This document shows positions 48,616-62,027 of a stretch of DNA of 64,000 nucleotides, piece after piece. The notes beneath the pieces were generated by a model. That model did no database searches. It had not been told where the DNA came from and was given only the letters and a program-made list of their open reading frames with translations. Within the stretch, counting starts at the first letter, position 1. Every line of letters starts with the position of its first letter. The translations under genes and the position numbers were made by a program. The DNA lies in assembly GCA_026724425.1 (NCBI GenBank), contig JAIUCV010001287.1, positions 61,635 to 125,634 on the forward strand, in the 5' to 3' direction. The DNA is from Erythrophleum ivorense (Eukaryota > Streptophyta > Magnoliopsida > Fabales > Fabaceae).

Positions 48616-51600
48616 TCATTAATGCTGTGTGTTATGTTTAATTTCTTTCAATCATGTTGTTTGCTTAAGATGGATTTTGCTGTAATGAATTATCGGCTTG
48701 AATTTTCTATTGAATGGTGTGTTCATTGTGGGATTAAGATGTAATCTAGTGCCGTGTTCCCTCTCTCCTTCCAATCTTCTCAGAGATTGATTCCGGCCGA
48801 TGGGCTTGCTACCCATTCACCAACTGGAGGCCCACCAACCAACGTGCTACACGTACAATGAATATATAACAACTTTTCTAATGGAACTACAACTTTAATT
48901 AGTTTCATCTATTCATTTTCAATAAACTATCTAAAAAACTTTCTTAAATTTGAGTCTAACTGCAACCCAAAAGAGGTGATTGATAATTGTTTGATATTAC
49001 TCGTGTATAATTTTAAAATGGTAAAGCGTTTTTACCTGGTTTAGTAAATACATAAGCTGGAATAGTACTTTTAAACCTATCATACGTAACGTACCTACTA
49101 AGATAATGGTTTTTTTTTTTTTTTTAACTTTTCTATTCCTGAAATAAATCAAGCCGTCTATGGATAACCAGCAAGAACGCCTGAACTTCTGCGAAAGAAT
49201 TACAGTGGCGTTGTAAGCAAGTCAGATAACCATCTTTGAGTACACTGAAACAAAGTCTCTCTTCCTTATTGTTATTGAGTTGTAATAAAATTTGAGTATG
49301 ATAAAATAGACAACATTTCTTCCAATGCTTTGAATACCCGCCATCACCTCAATAAAAAAGCAAAACAAGTTTAATAAATCTAAAAAAAAGTAGACCATGT
49401 AACTATCATAAAATTTAGTGAGATCACTTATTTATTATTATTATTATTTAAATTTATTAAATTTATGCATGTATTTTTTTTCTTCTCTATTTTCATTCAA
49501 TTTCTTTTATTTCTTCTTTTTCTCTTTTTATCCCCTACCTTTCTTTTGTTTTTTTCTTCATTTTCCCCTTCCTTTTCTCTTTTTTTTTTTTAAATTGTCA
49601 TTAGCCTTAATCTGTCTTTTTTTTAGCAAATTGATAGTACTTTGTATATATAAATTTTTGCAAATTGACAATAATAAATTTTTATATTTCATTAGATAAT
49701 TTTTTTTCTTTCAAAATGCTCTTTTAAGCTGGCCAATCATGATATTTGTTAAATGATTGTGTATTTTTTTAATATATCTTTATTTATATTAAATAAGTAT
49801 TAAGTAGATATATCTTATGAGTGTTTAGGTAATAAAGTTATTGATATTAATATGATATTAATTTAAATTCAAATTTGTTGTTAGATCTAAGAAAAAGAAA
49901 GGTAAGATATTGTTAATAAGTTAATTTTAGATATCATAATCCAAAAGTTCGAATGAAAGGATTTTATTTAAATAATATAATATAAAGGTACAAATTTTTT
50001 AATAACTAAATATTAAAAAAAATTTCTTAAAAAAAAAATCCCCCCTTAATCCAAGGTCTTATTTTCGTCACAGTATAGCTATATAGGTTTGTGAATATAT
50101 TGTGTTATCCTCTCTAGCATGATTTGTTAAATATGTTATGACATGTGATTATTATTTTTTTTAAATACATGCATGGTTTAATTTTTTTTTTTTCTCAAAA
50201 TGAGGTTTGGTTTGCTTTTACATTTTGTGAATTACAAACGTGATTCTCACCTTCTTTAACGTTAAACCAAATATGCACAAAATAATTTGAATCAATCATG
50301 TTTACATAAAGGGAGTGGATCACAGGAGAAAGAAGTGGGAAGGAAAGGGAGTAAGAGGAGGGGAAAGTATCTATCATTGTTTCTTATGTTTAATGGGGAA
50401 GGAAGGGATCCCTTTCACTTGTCCCCCTAAAATTTTCCAATCAAACAAGTCACCTTTTCTCCCTCCATCTCCTTCATTCAGTCATCGCCCTTAATATTTG
50501 CGAATCTGCATAACCTTCAATTGTTGTGTATCTAGTGTACTGTAATATCCATCATCATTTTTTTATTCAAAACAAATGTTTCCACCAGGGCCACAACACA
50601 GCAGATTTTTGCACTCCATAGGCACAAATGGAAACTGTGTTCTTTTTTATTCGACATATAAATTACCTGCTAATGATTACTTAGAGAAACATATCATGGG
50701 GTTAAGTAATAAAAGTGCAATGTGCAAGTAGCTAGGACATGCCATCAATTTTGATGTAAAGTAAGCTGAATCTTCTTCAATTGTATGGTCGACCAGGGAG
50801 GTCTTAAAAATAATTTTTTTTTTATTCTTTTTATGTCATAAATTTGAAATATAAAGATAAAAATTGTAATTTTAATATTAAAAATTTCAACTGTATTTTA
50901 AAAATTTTAAATGTACTATATAATTAAAATTTTTAAAGTATAATTTTTGTATTGTTAAAATTTTTACCTCATAATTATATTTTATATTTTCATACTTTAA
51001 ACTTAAAATTTTAAAAATAAAATAAATTTAAAAAGTTTGATAAACCTTTGATTGAATTCAGCTTGAATGTAAAGTAAATGGGATATTTCTTTTTTTGTTG
51101 TCTCTCACTAAATTTATCCCTTATATTTAGTTAGTAAACACAAAAAATCCAATTTGGATTTAAAAGCCAGCAATAACTAATTTGGACAAAGTCTTTGGAA
51201 GTGTTGCTTGGTGGGGATGATGGCTGTCTGGCTTTTGTTCCAAATGATTGCTTCATTAACGAGGGAGGAAAGATTGTTTTCAAGAACAATATTGGCTTCC
51301 CCCACAGTTAGACCTGTAAATTAACTAAACTACTCTTAAGTTCAACGCCTATAAAAGTTGGTTTTTATTGGGTTTATTTATTAAATAAATGAACTTTAAC
51401 ATAATATTAAACGTATTAAATTAACGAGCCGACCTTGAATATTTAATGATTGGCTCAATTAGTTCATAAAAAACAAAATTAAAAATAAAATAATATAAAT
51501 ATTCATAAATTATATATAACTGTATGTATTATAAATTATAAATATTTTTTAAAGCATCAAGAAAACTTAATTAACTTATTAATTCATTTATGTATAATGT

Positions 51601-51709
51601 TAAGTAAATTTATTCAAGTCAAGTTCATCTTTTATTTAATAAAGTGAGCTGAACTTAATTCCAATTTTAAACTTATTTTACAAGTCGAGCACGAGACACA
51701 ATGTTGTGT

Positions 51710-51838
51710 TCGATGATAACGATCGAGATCCCTAGTGGGGTTGATGTAAACAAGATCTCCACGCCCGAGGAAGAGCTTCTTAGTGGCCTTGGCGAGTGCT
51801 AGAGTTTGTACTGTGTCCCTCACCAAGGAGCTTGGCAT
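51710..51838 (-). other. Short protein-like ORF, possible gene fragment
   Basis: A minus-strand frame from ATG 51838 (MPSSLVRDTVQTLALAKATK, then KLFLGRGDLVYIN) runs about 45 codons in DNA of clearly higher GC than its surroundings before merging into AT-rich repeat sequence. Composition and hydrophobicity look coding. No family is recognised and no further exons are seen, so it may be the broken 5' end of a gene. Confidence 0.2.
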
Positions 51839-54800
51839 GGTTGGAAACGTAGCCTAACTGTTAATTAAATCTCTGAACTCAAACTGCTCTTTCCCATGCA
51901 TGTCACAGGCGGTGTTTTTCCAGCTTAGCCCAATTATCGTTCTTGTAATGGGACAATGCATGTGTGGGATGAAAGGCAAGCAAACACAATATCTAGTAAA
52001 ATCCTTGCAATATCCAGATAAGTGCAAGAATTATACAGTTCTGTTTTGTATTATGTTCTTGATAATCCAAAGAAATAAGGGGAAGTAGAAGGTTATTCCC
52101 GTACTTTCAGCCATAACAGCACAAAGTTTGGGAGAGAGAGGAGTTTTTTTAACCAATGGAAATGGACATTCAAAAATAACAATTTAAGAATATAATTTTT
52201 TTTTTTTAAAGATGCAATTATTTATTTTCGTTTACGGACTAGGAGAAGGAGACCTTAGAAGTAATGTTGGAATTGTGTCAAGGATTGTTACAAATTTTAT
52301 ATCAGGTTAGACTTTGAATTTTAATTGTAAAAAATATTTCATTTTATGTTTGAAATATGTAAAAATTAATAAAACCAACCTCAGAATTGATCAACTCTAG
52401 TCAAAAGAATATTCTTTGTAGGAGGTGGGTTTTTTTCCCTATGTTAAAAGTAATTTTTTCATTAATTTACGTATCAATGTAAATTAAGTTTATCTTTGTG
52501 CACCCTCCCATCAGCGAGAATAGATTCTTTTTAATATTAATTTCAAAATCCGAACCAAAATAATTAAAATGAAAAACACAACTCATTGAGAACTAGATGA
52601 ACTCTTAAAATCATGAGTTGGGCTCCTTTGTATAGTTCAAAATTTGCACCGCAGTTTCAATGGATTTCCATTCAATTAGGGCGTCCGACTTTTCTTTTGT
52701 TATTTCCTTTGTATTGTTTGTTTCTTTGTTCGTTCGTTTTTGTTTGGACTTAGGCCAGCTTAAAGCCGAGAGGTAATAAAACTGGGCTCGATTGGACCTC
52801 CTTCTAGGCCTTGGAATAATAGATACCACCTTAAACATGTCATTCTCAAAGTACTCCAGAAAAGAAAACGTTTAAAGTTTAAAGTTTAATGAAAGATGTT
52901 ATGTATTTTTATGCAAGACATATAATGATAAGCTTTTTTTTTTCCTAGTAAAATACACTACAGGTATATTTTCAAACGTTTAAAGTTTTAATCTTAAATG
53001 GTCAAAAAATAAACCCCTCTTCTTCTTTTTTGTTCTTCTTGCGACAGACATCATTCTCCGTTATACAACTATGATAATCCCTTTGATTTATTCATGGTAC
53101 GATTTTATGAAATCACAGAAGACGGAATCGGTAGAGTCGAGATCCATATTTGATGATTGCTTCTTCACTTACGTCAGTGTGCGTCCAAAATAGAAGATAA
53201 TGTTAATAATACATCAATTATGGTACGAAGTGAAGGTTCCAGCTCAACTAGGGTTGGATTCGAAACAGCTTTGGTTTACCGCCTGAGCCTGATGGTGGTT
53301 GGATAGCCCAAACCTCAAATTTTAAGTAAAAACAATTACAAATTCAATATTCACTCTCTATTAAAAAAGAAAGAGCATTGATTTTTATAACTTAATTTAC
53401 ATGAATAATATGCACGTATTATTGTATTCATCCTTGCGTATAAATAAACCATTTAAATTCGTGGGATTCGGGAAGAAATTTGAGTCATTAATCAGAATAA
53501 TCAACTTGAAGACTTCTAAAAGTGGAATAAAAAAGAAAAAAAATTATATACAATTTTTTAAATTTTTTATTATTAACTTCTTTAATCAAATATGATATAT
53601 GTATAATTCTTTTAATAATAAATAATAAGTATTTTTTACAAATAAATATATATTTTTTAATTAAATTACACAGTGATTAGCTTTTAATTAAAAATTACAT
53701 ACAACTAGAAAATAAATATATAAAAAATTATATCTAAGTTTAATTTAAAAAATAGATATTTTTATGAAAAATTAAAAAGAGATATTCTGATCTTGAGTAA
53801 CTTTGAAAAAACCAAAAACACGTTGGCCAAACGAAAACAAAAGCGAGAAAGATGGATAGTAATAAAATTAAAAAGAGCTGCAACCCACGTGCTTAGCAAT
53901 AGATGAACATGAGTTGCTGGCAACAGCTCCACGTCTGTCTGGATTTTTTCCGGGATCTTTGTTCGTGAAGTTTCTACAAATTTCCGAAATAGAAGAGAGA
54001 GAGTTGAGAACAAAGAAAGTTGAATCTAACAATATTTTCATTTTTTTTAATTACTTTTTTTTAAAAAAATTTAAAAAGTTGTTGAAAAGAAAAAAAAGTT
54101 GAATATATATATATTTTTTTTTTACTTTTTATATTATTCCCTTTTTAATTTACATAAATTTTACAATAAAAACTTAAAAAGATTCTTACCACCTTTCCTT
54201 GACTTTTTATCCAATCACAAATCACAGACTACTACAGCGCTTGCGGCAGCTGCGCAAGAGGCGGAGATACTCTGGAATCCCCACGATCCGCTGGTGCCGC
54301 TGCAATCTCCATTGCCTGTTCCTTGTCATCTTTTCACATTTGTTTTTTTTTTTTCTGAAAATTTTATGTCATTTCTTTTATTTTAAGTTCTTAAAGCATC
54401 AATAAAAAAATCTAAAAGATAAGTTTTATAGTTAAAAAAAGTGCACTTTCTATTTATTTATTCGAGTTTAGCTCACACAAAAAAGTTTACTGTCCTCTTT
54501 GTAGTAAATCAATGTAAGAGATACATCCTGTATACATACGTACATATATACTATGTAGTATTTTAATGTCTTTGACACATCATATTATATATTAATAATA
54601 AAAGTTAATAGACACAGAGAATTTGGACAACTGGAAAGTCTCATATTGCTCCATTTTAGTTAATTCTTAATATATTGTATCATGTGAATGCTCACCTGGA
54701 CACTATGTTTATGCCCATGTGGATATTTGTTTAATATCATATTATATTATATAAAAAAATATTAATGAAAAGAAAGAAAATTGTCTTGCATTTAAAATTC

Positions 54801-55154
54801 TGATAAAAATACAAATAAAAGAGATAACTCAATCCATTTCAATGACGATAAATATTAGTTTAAAGATATAAAAAACTTAAAGAGATAATCATGTAAGGTA
54901 GATTAATAAAAATTTTATATTAACTAAATAAAATGGAAAAAATTAAGCATACATTTATTATTTATATATTTAAATATTTTTAAAATTTTGATAACAAGAT
55001 AAATAAAACTCAATAATGTTATCTAATTCATATTTATTATGAATATTTTTATTTCCGTGTAGTGGTTAGATTTTATTATTATTATTATATGTATTATGTT
55101 TCTTTTTCCTTTATACAAATTATTGAGTATAGACAAATTTTATAATAAAGGATT

Positions 55155-55166
55155 TTAGAGAGAGAG

Positions 55167-55200
<34 letters not shown>
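55155..55200. repeat. (AG)n(AT)n compound microsatellite
   Basis: A short AG run passes into about fifteen AT units. Confidence 0.85.
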
Positions 55201-55206
<6 letters not shown>

Positions 55207-55524
55207 AATTTGATTAATATTATACATTTTTATTTTTTTTCCCTGCGTCGTCAACAATATCATAAGCATAAACAAACACTATAATATTAGTATATCTGCG
55301 AGTTTCGCAGACAAGTGTAGAAACAAAATTGGTTGGGACATGTCTGCTTATGGAGGAGAGAACTGGGGACTGTTTCTGCTTGCGCAAAATGGCAATGGTA
55401 ACCGCACTCAAATCAAGATCATCAGTTCTTCATGCGGGACACATTCTTATTGATGCTATCAAAAAAACAAGACGGCAATTAAGACAAAGACATCTTCCAT
55501 AACACGCCTTGAAAAAGAAAATAA

Positions 55525-55743
55525 TTATTTTGCTCCTTTAAATTATTTATTTATTTTATTTTAATTCCTTTAATTTACAATTTATCTCTGATTCATCTTA
55601 TTTTGCTGCATCCACTTGGAGTAATTTTGAAATATTAAATAATGATAAATGATGAATATAAAATAAATTAAAAATTAAGGGACTAAATTAAGATATTAAA
55701 AAATCAATTTAAAACAAATAAATTAATTAAGAGACCAAAATGA
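55525..55743. mobile_element. MITE with TTTTGGTCYCTTAA-type inverted repeats
   Basis: The left end (attttgctcctttaaattatt) and the reverse complement of the right end (attttggtctcttaattaatt) are similar. The arms pair on to about 55600 and 55660 (ttcatctt / gatgaa). About 220 bp, AT-rich, non-coding. Confidence 0.6.
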
Positions 55744-58566
55744 TGGTTGAAAAAATTCTATAACAAAAAATGTTTTTAATATAAATATCATCATCATCAT
55801 TTATATTCCTATTCATTAAGGCTGGCCCAAAAAAAAAAATCCTTATTAATATATATAGGTTAATGGCACAATTAAAATTTTAAATTACCGATTTTAACCT
55901 TTATATTAAAGACAGATATACTAATTATTGAATATTAACGTATTATTTGGCTAATATTGTTATCCAAAACTCTAATTGCATTACCAATTTGATATATTAA
56001 CATTTATCATTATTTTTTTCAGAGTTTATGCCCAGGAAAAATCATAAAAATTATAATTCAAGATATTAAGTTAAAAATATTTATTATAAAAGATCCAAGT
56101 TTTAAAATTATTTTATGACACAAAATTTTAATTATAAAGATAATAATTTTAAGTACAATAGAAAGTTAAATTTCATATTATTAAATTCACAAGTTTTTTT
56201 ATTACTTCTTTAATTTTTTCTTTCATTCTTCTTTATTATTATTTAAAAAATCATTTAAAAATTATTTTAAATTTTAAAATCAATTTAAAATTTTAAAATA
56301 TAAATTTGTCTAAAATTCGTCCAATATAAAAGCACTTCTTTTGGGTACAAAATACAAATAATTACTAACTAAGGCCCAACGGTGGGCCCCTTTTGTTTAG
56401 AGTAAGTCTTTGTAACACGTCAAACGAGGCGGTACCTTTTCGGGCAAATGGGTTCCCACCTCTTTATTGTATTGGTTCATGTCACTCGCAAAAAAACTCT
56501 TTTTTTTTTAATAGATTCCTTTATTAGAGATAACAGAAGACAACATTTTTAACTTTTATTTTTTAACCAACATTTTTTAGCACTCGGGAACAAAAAGTTG
56601 TTGTGGTACAAATACCTTTTAGTTTGTGAATAAATAAATTAGAATTGTTTAAATTCATATGAAAATATGTTCTTATTGCGTGAGGCCTTAATTAAAATTC
56701 ATTAATTATTTTAATTTCGATGTTAACTTACTCTTGCTGAGTTGGTGACTTGTATGGAAGGATAAACTTTGTTTTATTTCTTTAAATTTTCATAAGAATC
56801 GATGATAATGTGTCAAGTTTCAAATTTTACACTTTATCGTGCTTAATTTGTAAAAGCATGTAGTACGTCATGAAAATATGGCATGTAATTATCATTTTAC
56901 CTCAAAATACACGAAAAGGCAAGTGAAAATACGTCTCTTAAAATGGAGAAACTAAAGTGGTGAGATAATTGTTGGTCCCAAAAAAAAGTAAGATCATTTG
57001 TATTTTTAAAATAATTATAAAACATATAACAGTGAGAGAAATTTTGGGCTGCGGAAAAAATTCTTATTATTTAAAAAAAGGAGAAAAAGCCATGTCATGT
57101 GGTGAGCCACAAACAAATATGTACGTTCATATCCATCATCACTGGTAACTTATCTGAACGAATCAACGCCAGCAAATCGGAACTAGATCCATAGGAGCAT
57201 TAATTTTGTCTCATTGAATGCTGGTTGTGAAAAACAAATAGTTCGAAAACCAAATATGAAAAAATTGGCCTGCAAATTTAGTTGATAATATTAGAGTTTA
57301 GTTTTGTTAACAAAAGTTATATGGATGGCTATGATTATCCGTCAGGAGTTAGGAATGACAGTATAATTCAATCCTAGATTCCAAAGAGAAACCAACGCAA
57401 AATGTTAAGCGCTTGTTGAATTTTTAGATTCGTAGAATTCTCTTTATCGGACAGTGACTCACATCCCACGAAACAAAATGGACAATAAAAGGAGGAACAA
57501 AAAAAGGCATAAATTTGGCATAATAGCAAACTCTGTGGACACTTGAATGACACGATTTTTACTTCTATTATTTATACATATATGAAACTTCAATCCAAAA
57601 CTTAGTTACGTTTAGAATTTTAGGGAGATCTTTCCTTTTAGGATAATTGTGTCCCATCTCTTTTGTTTTCTTAAAAACAAAAAAAATTGAATATTGGTTC
57701 TTCAAACTCAACTTTATAACAAAATCATATAAATTATTTAGCCAAGTTCCAATCGAAAAAATATATCACCAAGATTAAAAAGCATAATATACTATTTCTT
57801 TTCATATGAAGGGCGAGTTGTTATTAAAAAAATATGCAAAATTATTTCTAAAAAAATAGAAAATTGGGTTATTTTTAATTTTTGTTGTTGTTTAGTAACT
57901 TTTAAACTTTACTTTTAGTAGTAATAAAATTATTTTTTCTAACGAAGAAAGTAAAATTTTATTGCTTCTCATTTTAGGTAAAAACAAAAGAAAAAAATGT
58001 GTTAAAATAAAACTACCTTACTTAACATCATTAACTATTATGTTATCCTTAGTATTATTTTTCTATAGGCTCATTTTTTTCCATTTTTGTTTCTTGTTCT
58101 TATCTTTATCTACTTATTTGATATATTTATTTTAATTTTATATATTACATGTAATTATTTTATTTGTACATTTTTAATCATGTAAAATTTTGAAAATTAA
58201 TTAAAATAAACCATAATAAATATTTAAAATAATATTGATTAAAAAGTCAAATAAAATAAAATTTTTAAATATAAACTACTTATTTTTTTTAGTATTTTAT
58301 TTATAAAATTTCATTTAAAAAATAATTTAAAAACAAATAAAAATTACCGCAATGTCAGATCCCTTAGAAAAAAAATGAACGACCGCTAAAAATAAGCTGA
58401 AATTTGAAATTTCCCTTTGAATTAATGGATAGCGCCGTTACGGAGGTGAAACAGTCAAACTGGATGGGGTTTATCAGAAAGTAAGTGGATTGGCCTTAAA
58501 AACAAGAAAAAAAAAAGTTAAATCAGTAATTAATTATTGAAACAAGAAAAGCCGGATTCACGCGAG

Positions 58567-58929
58567 ATGCACGTGGACTCATCCAGTGCAAGTAAATTAA
58601 AATTAGTGAGTGACATTCACAAGGCAAAGGGCTACCATCTGCACAACTCTCTAACCCCAAATCTCTCCCTACTCTTCCGCTTTCGGGGATGGACTCTCTC
58701 GCTCTCTTCTGTACCGGAGCCCTCCTCGCCGGCGGCCTCTACTGGTTCGTCTGCATTCTCGGCCCTGCCGAACAAAAGGGTAAACGCGCCGTCGATCTAT
58801 CCGGTGGCTCCATCTCCGCTGAGAAAGTCCAGGACAACTACAAACAGTACTGGTCCTTCTTCCGCCGCCCCAAGGAGATCGAAACCGCTGAAAAAGTCCC
58901 CGACTTTGTCGACACTTTCTACAATTTAG
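58567..58929 (+). other. Possible upstream ORF overlapping the SMT2 start
   Basis: An ATG at 58567 opens a 120-codon frame that runs through the SMT2 start codon (58689) in another frame and stops at 58929. If transcription begins upstream of 58567 this would be a start-overlapping uORF. The downstream part is a shadow of SMT2 codons. The transcription start is unknown, and the first ATG may not be in the mRNA. Confidence 0.25.
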
Positions 58930-59768
58930 TCACTGACATTTACGAGTGGGGTTGGGGCCAGTCCTTCCACTTCTCTCCCTCAATCTCCGGCAAGTCCCAT
59001 CGCGATGCCACGCGCCTCCACGAACAGATGGCCGTCGATCTCATTGATGTCAAACCCGGTGACCGAATTCTGGACGTTGGATGCGGTGTTGGTGGGCCCA
59101 TGCGCACTATCGCCGCCCACTCGCGTGCCAAAGTCGTTGGCATCACCATCAACGAGTACCAAGTAAATCGTGCCAGGTTGCATAACAAGAAGACAGGATT
59201 GGACTCTCTCTGTGAGGTTGTATGCGGCAATTTCCTGGAGATGCCCTTCTCGGATAACAGCTTCGACGGCGCGTACTCTATCGAAGCAACATGTCACGCG
59301 CCCAAACTGGAGGAGGTATACACGGAAATCTTTAGGGTACTGAAGCCGGGGTCTCTCTACGTTTCCTACGAATGGGTCACGACTGACAAGTACAAAGCCG
59401 ATAACCCGGAACACGTGGACATAATCCAAGGCATTGAAAGAGGGGATGCTTTGCCCGGGCTGAGGAACTTCGCCGATATCGCAGAGACGGCGCGTATGGT
59501 GGGGTTCGAGGTGGTGAAGGAGCGGGATCTGGCGAAGCCACCGGCTCAGCCTTGGTGGACCCGGCTCAAGATGGGTAGGATCGCCTACTGGCGGAACCAC
59601 ATTGTCATCACTCTACTGGCGGCATTGGGAATAGCACCCCAAGGAACCGTGGATGTTCATGAGATGCTATTCAAGACCGCTGACTATTTGACCAAAGGGG
59701 GTGAGACTGGAATTTTCTCTCCTATGCACATGGTCCTCTGCAGAAAACCCCTATCCCCTGCTTCCTAG
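58689..59768 (+). CDS. SMT2: 24-methylenesterol C-methyltransferase, SMT2/SMT3 type (359 aa, intronless)
   Basis: S-adenosylmethionine-dependent enzyme adding the second methyl group at sterol C-24 (24-methylenelophenol to 24-ethylidenelophenol). This directs flux to sitosterol and stigmasterol and away from campesterol and brassinosteroids. An N-terminal hydrophobic segment (residues 3-25) should anchor it in the ER membrane. The sterol-binding motif YEWGWGQSFHF is at 85-95, SAM motif I ILDVGCGVGGPM at 127-138, IEATCHAP at 198-205, and the second conserved block FRVLKPGSLYVSYEW at 215-229. The C-terminal sterol methyltransferase domain follows. An N-terminus beginning with a membrane helix and a YKQYWSFFRRPKEIETAEKV segment are typical of SMT2/SMT3 rather than SMT1. 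The coding region is GC-rich against AT-rich flanks. Position beside CDSP32 fits the Arabidopsis SMT3 locus, so the exact paralogue is open. Confidence 0.95.
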   Translation: MDSLALFCTGALLAGGLYWFVCILGPAEQKGKRAVDLSGGSISAEKVQDNYKQYWSFFRRPKEIETAEKVPDFVDTFYNLVTDIYEWGWGQSFHFSPSISGKSHRDATRLHEQMAVDLIDVKPGDRILDVGCGVGGPMRTIAAHSRAKVVGITINEYQVNRARLHNKKTGLDSLCEVVCGNFLEMPFSDNSFDGAYSIEATCHAPKLEEVYTEIFRVLKPGSLYVSYEWVTTDKYKADNPEHVDIIQGIERGDALPGLRNFADIAETARMVGFEVVKERDLAKPPAQPWWTRLKMGRIAYWRNHIVITLLAALGIAPQGTVDVHEMLFKTADYLTKGGETGIFSPMHMVLCRKPLSPAS

Positions 59769-61950
59769 TCTTGAGGTAACACTCGGCTTTGTACTTTCAG
59801 AATTCAAAAACCTTTGTTTCCACCGTAGCTTTTCCTTGCTTTTTCTTTTAATTTAATTTTAAATTATTACTATGAACTTGCTGTAATTTTGGTTCTGAGA
59901 TTTTTAATTTAGATTTTAAAATTTTCGGTTGAGGCGGTTGCTACACTGAGCAAGTGTGGTATATTTTTATTTGCATCATCTTATTAGATCCTAGTTAAGA
60001 GAAAGGAAGGATGTTGGGCCACCGGTGAAAGAAAAGCGAATTAATTCTCTGGCATCAGGAAATCCTATATTGTTTTGGCGTCTGTCTGCGTGTGTGTGTG
60101 TGTGTGTGTTTTTTTCAAGTTGAATCTCGTCGTGGGATTTGATGAATGTATAATTTTGGCATTCCCTGGATCTGGCGAGATGAGCGAGATAGGGGAAGAA
60201 GGGGAGCGCACATGACATGAATATCATGGGGGAGAGGGCTTAGGTGGCAAGCACTAACAATAGAAACTTTATTATGCATAGACCTTAGACATGGAGGATT
60301 CAGAACGAGGAATGGGATCCCGCCTTCAACTTTTGCCACGTTGTGCGTCTATTTTAAGCACCCCCCCCCCTTTTTTTTCCCTCCGTTTTCTTTCTCTTGT
60401 CATCTTCCCCGTGCCCACTACTTGTTGCTTAATCGCATCTTGTTCCCAAATTATCTCTAGCTACTGTCATCTTCTTCTGTTTCCTTTCTCTCAATATCTT
60501 TTCTCTGTCTCCCTTCTTTTTTTGTGTGGTTAAACGGAATCCACCATAAAAATATCTTTTTTATTTTTTAATTCTCTTTTTGTGTTGGAGGATACTTTGT
60601 TCCCATGGGTAGCTCAAATTTCACACATTCTAGTTTCTCGTCATTGGTTCGAGCTTTTTACGTTTCAAAGGAAATTATAGCAACCATTGTAGTGTGGAAA
60701 CAGTACGTCTGCTAAAAGTACACGAACTAAATTCGAGAATCGAGTTCGAAAATTCAAAGCGAAATATGTCCTAAAGGACTAATACACTCGTTCCTAACCT
60801 ACAATTCTTGCTGATCATGAAATCAATCATTGTTTGACTAATTTCTTTGCTCAGCCTATAACTTTGGATCCAGAAATTGAAATGGCAACACTCCAATTGG
60901 TTTTCCAATTGGTTTGCTGTGCAACTTTTCGCTCGCTTTCACAGTTCCCAGTTTCAAGGCATGTTTTATTTGAATTACATTGAGATATGTTATTGGTTGA
61001 TCTTCTCCTTTATCATTCATCTCCCTCTCATTTTCGTGGGTGGTGCGGTCTATGGGTGCGGCGTGCCCTAGTACTGCCTTTTCGTTCAAACTTCAAACCA
61101 CCGCTTATTTTCTTTGATTCTTTTTTTTTTTACAAAAATAAAACATTAAAACTACGAATTGTTTTAAAACAAAAAATAAATAAAGCAAAATGATCGTGCA
61201 TGTTTGGGTCTTGGGCCAACATATTACACGAAGCTGCCAGTTGAGTTATAGAGGTTCAAATTTTAATAGTCAATTTTTTTTAATTCTCAGTTGCTATCTT
61301 GACTGGGTATTCATTCCAGTAAGATTTTGTTTTTACATAAAATTAAAATAAAAAAGGGAAGATGGGGGACTCGTCGACAGTCCAAATTCCAAAACTAGCG
61401 ATTAACTGCTATCTTTCTCCAGCAAAGAATCAAGTAGACGACAATTTGCGCCACCAAGTCCTATGTGTGTTTGAATCTCACTTCGAGGATACAGCCACGA
61501 GAACAATACTTTTAAGTAAAAAAATTAGGTATAGATTTTTTTTAATATAAAAAAAAAGTGGATTCACTATCATATCCAATTTATCAATATTAGTAAATGG
61601 AGGAAGAAAAAACTGTTTTTGAACCAGTGTTAAAGATATTCTGGTTGCAGTCACAAAAATATCTTGGAGAAAGTAGGGATCCTTCACAACCACAATTATA
61701 ACCATCTAAAGAAGTGACATAATTTTGAAAAATCAATGCTTTTTATTATCTAAATGGACTTCCCAACAAGTCGGGGCCACGGCCCAACTCCATAATACCC
61801 GTTAAAAGGAGGAAAAATCGTTGTATTGATTTCTTTTGGAGCATCTCTCCAAAAAAAAAAATCCAAGGGATGGGGCGTGTGAACAATATGAACCACAGGG
61901 CGGGCAAGCGGGTATGATTTTTGTGGTCTGGCAGGATGGTTAATGTGTTA
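59769..61950. other. Intergenic region between SMT2 and CDSP32
   Basis: 59769-59950 is probably SMT2 3' untranslated sequence. A (TG)n tract is at 60089-60109 and a C10 run at 60361-60370 followed by poly-T. 60280-60540 is pyrimidine-rich. 61080-61330 and 61500-61740 are AT-rich. Short frames on both strands have no family features. The last few hundred bases should hold the CDSP32 promoter. Confidence 0.5.
60089..60109. repeat. (TG)n microsatellite
   Basis: Ten TG units in a row. Confidence 0.85.
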
Positions 61951-61960
61951 TCCTTGGACA

Positions 61961-61974
61961 GCCAATCGATTGGC
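61961..61974. promoter_or_regulatory. Perfect 14-bp palindrome upstream of CDSP32
   Basis: gccaatcgattggc is its own reverse complement and contains two opposed CCAAT motifs. It lies 54 bp before the CDSP32 start codon, so in the core promoter or leader. It could bind a dimeric factor. No specific binder is claimed. Confidence 0.35.
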
Positions 61975-62027
61975 AGCTGCTACCATATCTCAAACCCTCT
62001 TTCTTCGTTCCTAGCAACCCCAGATCC

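Larger units (their letters stand above)
48616..58560. other. Gene-poor AT-rich region of about 10 kb
   Basis: 48616-48800 is GST 3' region. 49470-49610 is a long pyrimidine-rich strand. 50780-51060 is AT-rich. 51315-51700 looks like a worn transposon with repeated cgagcc / gagct motifs. 52600-53340 is mixed DNA with short frames only. 54230-54330 is a GC-richer island inside AT-rich DNA. 55800-56300 and 57650-58340 are almost pure A/T. No gene can be supported. Confidence 0.55.

Noticed and set aside
58980..59600. 206-codon minus-strand open frame antisense to SMT2
   Set aside because: It is a shadow of the GC-rich SMT2 coding sequence; the peptide has no family features while the plus strand is clearly SMT2.
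60115..60533. Minus- and plus-strand ORFs of 74-80 codons between SMT2 and CDSP32
   Set aside because: They come from pyrimidine-rich, low-complexity DNA and lack any family signature.
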